Below, in pieces: positions 5,794 through 8,712 of a DNA stretch of 8,712 bases. The stretch covers positions 1-8,712 of the forward strand of contig CALDFS010000281.1 of NCBI GenBank assembly GCA_937942105.1, read 5' to 3'. Under the pieces are notes generated by a model, which saw only the letters and a program-made list of their open reading frames with translations, ran no database searches and was not told the origin of the DNA. Position numbers and translations under genes: made by a program. This DNA is from an uncultured Ruminococcus sp. (GTDB lineage: Bacteria; Bacillota; Clostridia; Oscillospirales; Ruminococcaceae). Position 1 is the first letter of the stretch; each line of letters begins with the position of its first letter.

Positions 5794-7362
5794 TTAGATC
5801 ATGCTTGCTTCCCAGCAGTCGGGCGCTTTAAGACCCAAAAGCGTTGCAACCGTTGGGGCAACATTGGCAAGACCGTATTCGCCTTCCTTGATAACATAGT
5901 TGGTGTCGTTATCATAAATAATGAACGGAACCTTGTTCAGGGAGTGGGCGGTTCTTACCTGAATCTCACCCTTCTTGTTCTTTTCAAGCATTTCATCGGC
6001 GTTGCCGTGGTCTGCGGTGATAAGAACGGTATAACCAAGCTCATCGGCAACCTTTAAGACCCTTGCAAGACCCAAGTCTACCGACTCCACTCCGATGATA
6101 GTAGCATCAAGATTTCCGGTATGACCTACCATATCGCCATTGGGATAGTTGCAGCGGATGAAATCGTACTTCTTGGATTCCATTGCCGCAATTACATCAT
6201 CTGTAACCTCGGCGGACTTCATCCACGGGCGCTCGTCAAAGGAAACCTTGTCCGACGGGATTTCATTGAAGGTTTCAAGCTCCTCTGAGAACTTTTCGGA
6301 CTTGTTGCCGTTCCAGAAGTAGGTAACGTGACCGTATTTCTGTGTCTCGGAAACCGCATACTGGCGCAAACCGTTCGCAACAAGCAGCTCAGAAAGAGTA
6401 TTCTTGATTTCGGGCGGATTTACCAAGAACTTTTCAGGAAGCTTCAAGTCGCCGTCATACTGAAGCATTCCGGCATAAACAACCTTGGGCATTACGCCGC
6501 GGTCAAATTCGTTAAAGTCCTTATTATCAAACGCCATTGAAAGCTCGATTGCTCTGTCGCCGCGGAAATTATAAAGGATAACCGAATCGCCGTCGCAAAT
6601 CTTGCCTACAGGCTCGCCGTTTTCCGCGATTACGAATGCAGGAAGATCCTGATCTATAACGTCCAGCTCAGCGCGATAGGTTTCTATCGCTTCGCGTGCG
6701 GTGGCGAACTGTCTTCCCTCGCCGTGAACATGGGTATCCCAGCCGAGCTTAACCATATCCCAGTTAGCCATATATCTGTCCATAGTGACCTTCATTCTTC
6801 CGCCGCCGGAAGCAATCTTAGCGTCAAAATCAGGTCCGTTCAGGGATGCAAGCAATGCCTCCAAATCGTCAACATAAGTAAGTGCAGAGGTTGCGGGAAC
6901 ATCTCTGCCATCCAAAAGGATATGGCATCTTACCTTCTTAACGCCCATTTCCTTAGCCTTCTTAATCATTTCCTTTAAATGGGAGATGTTAGAGTGAACG
7001 TTACCGTCAGAAAGAAGACCGATAAAATGCATAGTCGAACTGTGCGACTTACAGTTATCTACCAGCTCATTCCATGTCGATGAAGCAAACATCTTGCCGG
7101 ATTCGATGGATTCGTTTACAAGCTTAGCGCCCTGCGAATAAATCTGACCGCATCCCAAAGCATTGTGTCCGACCTCGGAGTTGCCCATATCGTCATCAGA
7201 CGGCAGACCTACGGCTGTTCCGTGAGCCTTAAGGCGTGTATAGGGGCGCTCCTTTAAAAGCTTATCTAAAGTAGGCGTGTTGGCAAGGGTGACAGCGTCT
7301 CCCAAGCCGGTTTTTGAAAAGCCCACGCCGTCCATAACTATTAATACAACAGGCTTTGACAT
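5794..7362 (-). CDS. gpmI: 2,3-bisphosphoglycerate-independent phosphoglycerate mutase
   Basis: This cytoplasmic manganese enzyme interconverts 3- and 2-phosphoglycerate in glycolysis. Its 522 residues are close to the family norm of about 510-515. The phosphatase-like metal-binding domain is split: the N-terminal part has VMDGVGFSKTG with metal ligand Asp11 and the phosphorylated nucleophile Ser62 in DDDMGNSEVGHNALG, and the C-terminal part has the metal ligands in NYPNGDMVGHTGNLDATI and LITADHGNADEM. The transferase domain in between carries HILLDGRDVPATSA and the arginine motif NFRGDRAIELSMA. All key motifs are intact. The ATG at 7362 has AAGGAG eight bases upstream. It follows tpiA by 22 bases and is the last visible gene of the operon; a terminator follows immediately. 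The cofactor-independent form is usual in clostridia. Confidence 0.97.
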   Translation of the reverse strand: MSKPVVLIVMDGVGFSKTGLGDAVTLANTPTLDKLLKERPYTRLKAHGTAVGLPSDDDMGNSEVGHNALGCGQIYSQGAKLVNESIESGKMFASSTWNELVDNCKSHSSTMHFIGLLSDGNVHSNISHLKEMIKKAKEMGVKKVRCHILLDGRDVPATSALTYVDDLEALLASLNGPDFDAKIASGGGRMKVTMDRYMANWDMVKLGWDTHVHGEGRQFATAREAIETYRAELDVIDQDLPAFVIAENGEPVGKICDGDSVILYNFRGDRAIELSMAFDNKDFNEFDRGVMPKVVYAGMLQYDGDLKLPEKFLVNPPEIKNTLSELLVANGLRQYAVSETQKYGHVTYFWNGNKSEKFSEELETFNEIPSDKVSFDERPWMKSAEVTDDVIAAMESKKYDFIRCNYPNGDMVGHTGNLDATIIGVESVDLGLARVLKVADELGYTVLITADHGNADEMLEKNKKGEIQVRTAHSLNKVPFIIYDNDTNYVIKEGEYGLANVAPTVATLLGLKAPDCWEASMI

Positions 7363-7384
7363 ATCATTATCTCCTTGTATTCAA

Positions 7385-8155
7385 TCAACCGTTGGTTGCA
7401 GCGTTGATAATTGTCGCAAAATCGGGAGCCTTAAGGGATGCTCCGCCGATAAGTCCACCGTCGACATCGACTTTAGAAAGAAGCTCAGCGGCGTTTCCAG
7501 CATTCATAGAGCCGCCGTACTGAATGGTGATGGTATCGGCAACATCCTTGCCATAGAGCTTTGCAAGGGTGTTGCGGATGAAAGCGCAAACCTCCTGCGC
7601 CTGATCGGCGGTGGCAGTCTTGCCGGTTCCTATCGCCCAGACAGGCTCGTAGGCAATTATGCACTTTTTAAGATCCTCGGCGGATACGTCATAGAAATCG
7701 AGCTTGATCTGACGGGCTATGACCTCTTCGGTAATGTTGCACTCGCGCTCCCACAAAAGCTCGCCAACGCATACTATCGGCTTTAAGCCGGCTTCAAGGG
7801 CTGCTTTTGTTCTCTTATTGACAGTCTCGTCAGTCTCGCCGAAGTACTGTCTTCTTTCGCTGTGACCGAGGACAACGTACTCTACCCCTACTTCTGTAAG
7901 CATATCGGCAGATATCTCACCGGTGTAAGCGCCCGACTTTGCAAAGTGACAGTTCTGAGCGCCGACCTTGATATTTGTGCCATTGGTAAGCTCAACAGCG
8001 GTTTCAAGGTTGGTAAAGGGCACGCAGATTACAACCTCGCATCCTGCGTCCTTAGCCAGCGGTACTAACGCCTCGATAAGCGCCTTAGCTTCGGGGCGGG
8101 TCTTGTTCATTTTCCAGTTGCCGGCGATAACGGCTTTTCTTATACTCTTGTTCAT
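7385..8155 (-). CDS. tpiA: Triose-phosphate isomerase
   Basis: This cytoplasmic dimeric TIM-barrel enzyme of 256 residues (usual 250-256) interconverts dihydroxyacetone phosphate and glyceraldehyde 3-phosphate. The active-site residues are all present: Asn13 and Lys15 in AGNWKMNKT, electrophile His98 in VLGHSERRQYFGE, and catalytic base Glu170 in IAYEPVWAIGTGKTAT, which also contains the mobile loop 6. The phosphate-binding motifs IQYGGSMNAGNA (211-222) and DGGLIGGASL (232-241) follow. The ATG at 8155 has AAGGAG eight bases upstream, and that site overlaps the stop codon of the preceding small gene (TAAGGAG), so the two are likely translationally coupled. It sits in the order pgk, small membrane gene, tpiA, gpmI. 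Confidence 0.97.
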   Translation of the reverse strand: MNKSIRKAVIAGNWKMNKTRPEAKALIEALVPLAKDAGCEVVICVPFTNLETAVELTNGTNIKVGAQNCHFAKSGAYTGEISADMLTEVGVEYVVLGHSERRQYFGETDETVNKRTKAALEAGLKPIVCVGELLWERECNITEEVIARQIKLDFYDVSAEDLKKCIIAYEPVWAIGTGKTATADQAQEVCAFIRNTLAKLYGKDVADTITIQYGGSMNAGNAAELLSKVDVDGGLIGGASLKAPDFATIINAATNG

Positions 8156-8167
8156 CTAAAAATCTCC

Positions 8168-8338
8168 TTATTCTTCTGTGTTTTTGTTGCTGGATGTATT
8201 CCAGCTTCCGTTAAAGCAGCCAACGAACTTGGGCGCAAGCAACAGTCCCAGAATCAATCCAGCCAAACCGCCGATAATGACATAGAACAGCGCCCTGCCG
8301 TCTTCGCTTCGCCTTAAGGATTCTAATTTTTTTAGCAT
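8168..8338 (-). CDS. Small single-helix membrane protein (YtxH-like) between pgk and tpiA, 56 residues
   Basis: An open frame runs from ATG at 8338 to TAA at 8168. The product has a charged N-terminus (MLKKLESLRRSEDGRA), one glycine- and leucine-rich membrane helix (about 17-35: LFYVIIGGLAGLILGLLLA), then APKFVG and a polar Asn/Ser-rich tail ending in NKNTEE. The GxxxG-like helix followed by LLLAPK resembles YtxH-type small membrane proteins; the resemblance is weak and no function is known to me. The best ribosome site is AGAAAGG nine bases upstream. The TAA is built into the ribosome binding site of tpiA, and the gene is 70 bases after pgk. Support for reality is the clean membrane-protein composition, the tight spacing and the stop/ribosome-site overlap. 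An overlapping frame using an ATG seven bases further upstream gives an Arg/Lys-rich product and is less likely. Confidence 0.7.
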   Translation of the reverse strand: MLKKLESLRRSEDGRALFYVIIGGLAGLILGLLLAPKFVGCFNGSWNTSSNKNTEE

Positions 8339-8356
8339 AAAGCATTGCCTTTCTTA

Positions 8357-8395
8357 GCAAATAAGGGCAAGCGGGGCGAGCCGCCCTGCCTGCCC
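8357..8395 (-). terminator. GC-rich intercistronic hairpin after pgk, possible partial terminator
   Basis: A 14-position stem (8365-8378 with 8382-8395) closed by a 3-nt loop is nearly all G-C pairs, with one A-C mismatch and one G-U pair. On the minus strand it is followed by TTATTTGC, a poor T tract. It lies 14 bases past the pgk stop, inside what looks like one operon. It could be a leaky terminator, a 3' stabiliser of pgk mRNA, or a processing site. The stem is clear; the role is inferred. Confidence 0.55.
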
Positions 8396-8408
8396 GTAAA
8401 TTCAACAA

Positions 8409-8712
8409 TTACTTGTCAGCGATAACGTCTATACCGGGAAGAACCTTGCCCTCAAGATATTCAAGGCTTGCTCCGCCACCGGTGGAAATATGAGTCATCT
8501 TATCGGCAAAGCCGAGGTTGATAACAGCAGCAGCAGAGTCGCCGCCGCCGATAACGGTTGTAGCGTCGGTATCTGCCATTGCCTGAGCAACTGCTAAGGT
8601 TCCCTTTGCAAGAATAGGATTCTCGAACACGCCCATAGGACCGTTCCAAACAACTGTCTTAGCAGACTTAACAGCTTCTGCAAACAGCTCGGCAGTCTTG
8701 TTGCCTATATCA
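8409..8712 (-). CDS. pgk: Phosphoglycerate kinase, C-terminal part only
   Basis: The last 100 residues of this glycolytic enzyme are present; its start, and about three quarters of a usual 390-400 residue chain, lie beyond 8712. The enzyme transfers phosphate from 1,3-bisphosphoglycerate to ADP. The nucleotide-binding C-terminal domain is recognisable from VVWNGPMGVFE (positions 19-29 of the fragment), TTVIGGGDSAAAV, and the closing signature HISTGGGASLEYLEGKVLPG. No frameshift or key substitution is seen in this part. The stop TAA is at 8411-8409. It is upstream of the small membrane gene, tpiA and gpmI on the same strand, the usual Gram-positive glycolytic order apart from the inserted small gene. 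Confidence 0.97.
   Translation of the reverse strand, partial: DIGNKTAELFAEAVKSAKTVVWNGPMGVFENPILAKGTLAVAQAMADTDATTVIGGGDSAAAVINLGFADKMTHISTGGGASLEYLEGKVLPGIDVIADK

Noticed and set aside
7277..7786. 169-codon open frame on the plus strand
   Set aside because: Antisense across the gpmI start and tpiA 3' end, both certain genes; the product has no family features and crosses two genes.
8211..8408. Open frame on the minus strand overlapping the 56-residue gene in another frame
   Set aside because: Its usable ATG (8345) has the AAAGG site too close, its product is Arg/Lys-rich without a clear domain, and the competing frame gives a clean membrane helix and couples to tpiA.
1..8712. Mobile element, CRISPR array, tRNA or rRNA
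   Set aside because: No direct-repeat array with spacers, no transposase or integrase, and no tRNA cloverleaf or rRNA-like stretch was seen on either strand; gaps are all under about 220 bases and are explained by promoters and terminators.

Overview
The window looks like chromosomal DNA of a low-to-moderate GC Gram-positive bacterium of the class Clostridia, possibly of the Ruminococcaceae/Oscillospiraceae type. The support is the clustered glycolytic genes, strong AGGAGG-type ribosome binding sites, TTG and GTG starts, sigma-A-like promoters, a degenerate HPr and a clostridial-style TetR regulator. This taxonomic call is inference from gene content and style; there is no rRNA gene in the window. 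No intergenic stretch exceeds about 220 bases, and I see no tRNA, rRNA, CRISPR array or mobile element.

Left part (1-2487, all minus strand). The 5' end of a secreted D-alanyl-D-alanine carboxypeptidase-like gene (1-258) lies at the edge. Upstream of it, in transcription order, a three-gene unit runs leftwards: a 118-residue two-helix membrane protein (2055-1699), a TetR/AcrR regulator (1670-1017, TTG start) and a 232-residue multi-pass membrane protein (1060-362, TTG start, overlapping the regulator). The unit ends in a stem-loop terminator (310-271). Further upstream is an HPr-like gene (2487-2257) with its own strong promoter and terminator. It keeps the serine-46 region of HPr but has lost the phosphorylatable histidine.

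Middle (2488-5713). Divergent from the HPr-like gene is mtaB (2706-4001, plus strand), a radical-SAM tRNA methylthiotransferase with a near-consensus promoter. It converges on a minus-strand GH43 lipoprotein glycosidase (5713-4052), and a shared stem-loop (4003-4035) separates the two.

Right part (5794-8712, minus strand). This is a glycolytic operon transcribed leftwards: pgk (3' end only), a 56-residue single-helix membrane protein, tpiA and gpmI, closed by a terminator at 5788-5750. Together these genes cover the triose-phosphate to 2-phosphoglycerate section of glycolysis; gapA and eno are not visible. A GC-rich hairpin between pgk and the small gene may lower or stabilise downstream expression.

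Most of the window is ordinary housekeeping DNA. The less ordinary items are the two members of well-known enzyme families that lack their hallmark catalytic residue (the carboxypeptidase SxxK serine and the HPr histidine 15), the small membrane protein inside the glycolytic operon, and the uncharacterised membrane protein/TetR/membrane protein unit with candidate operator palindromes.
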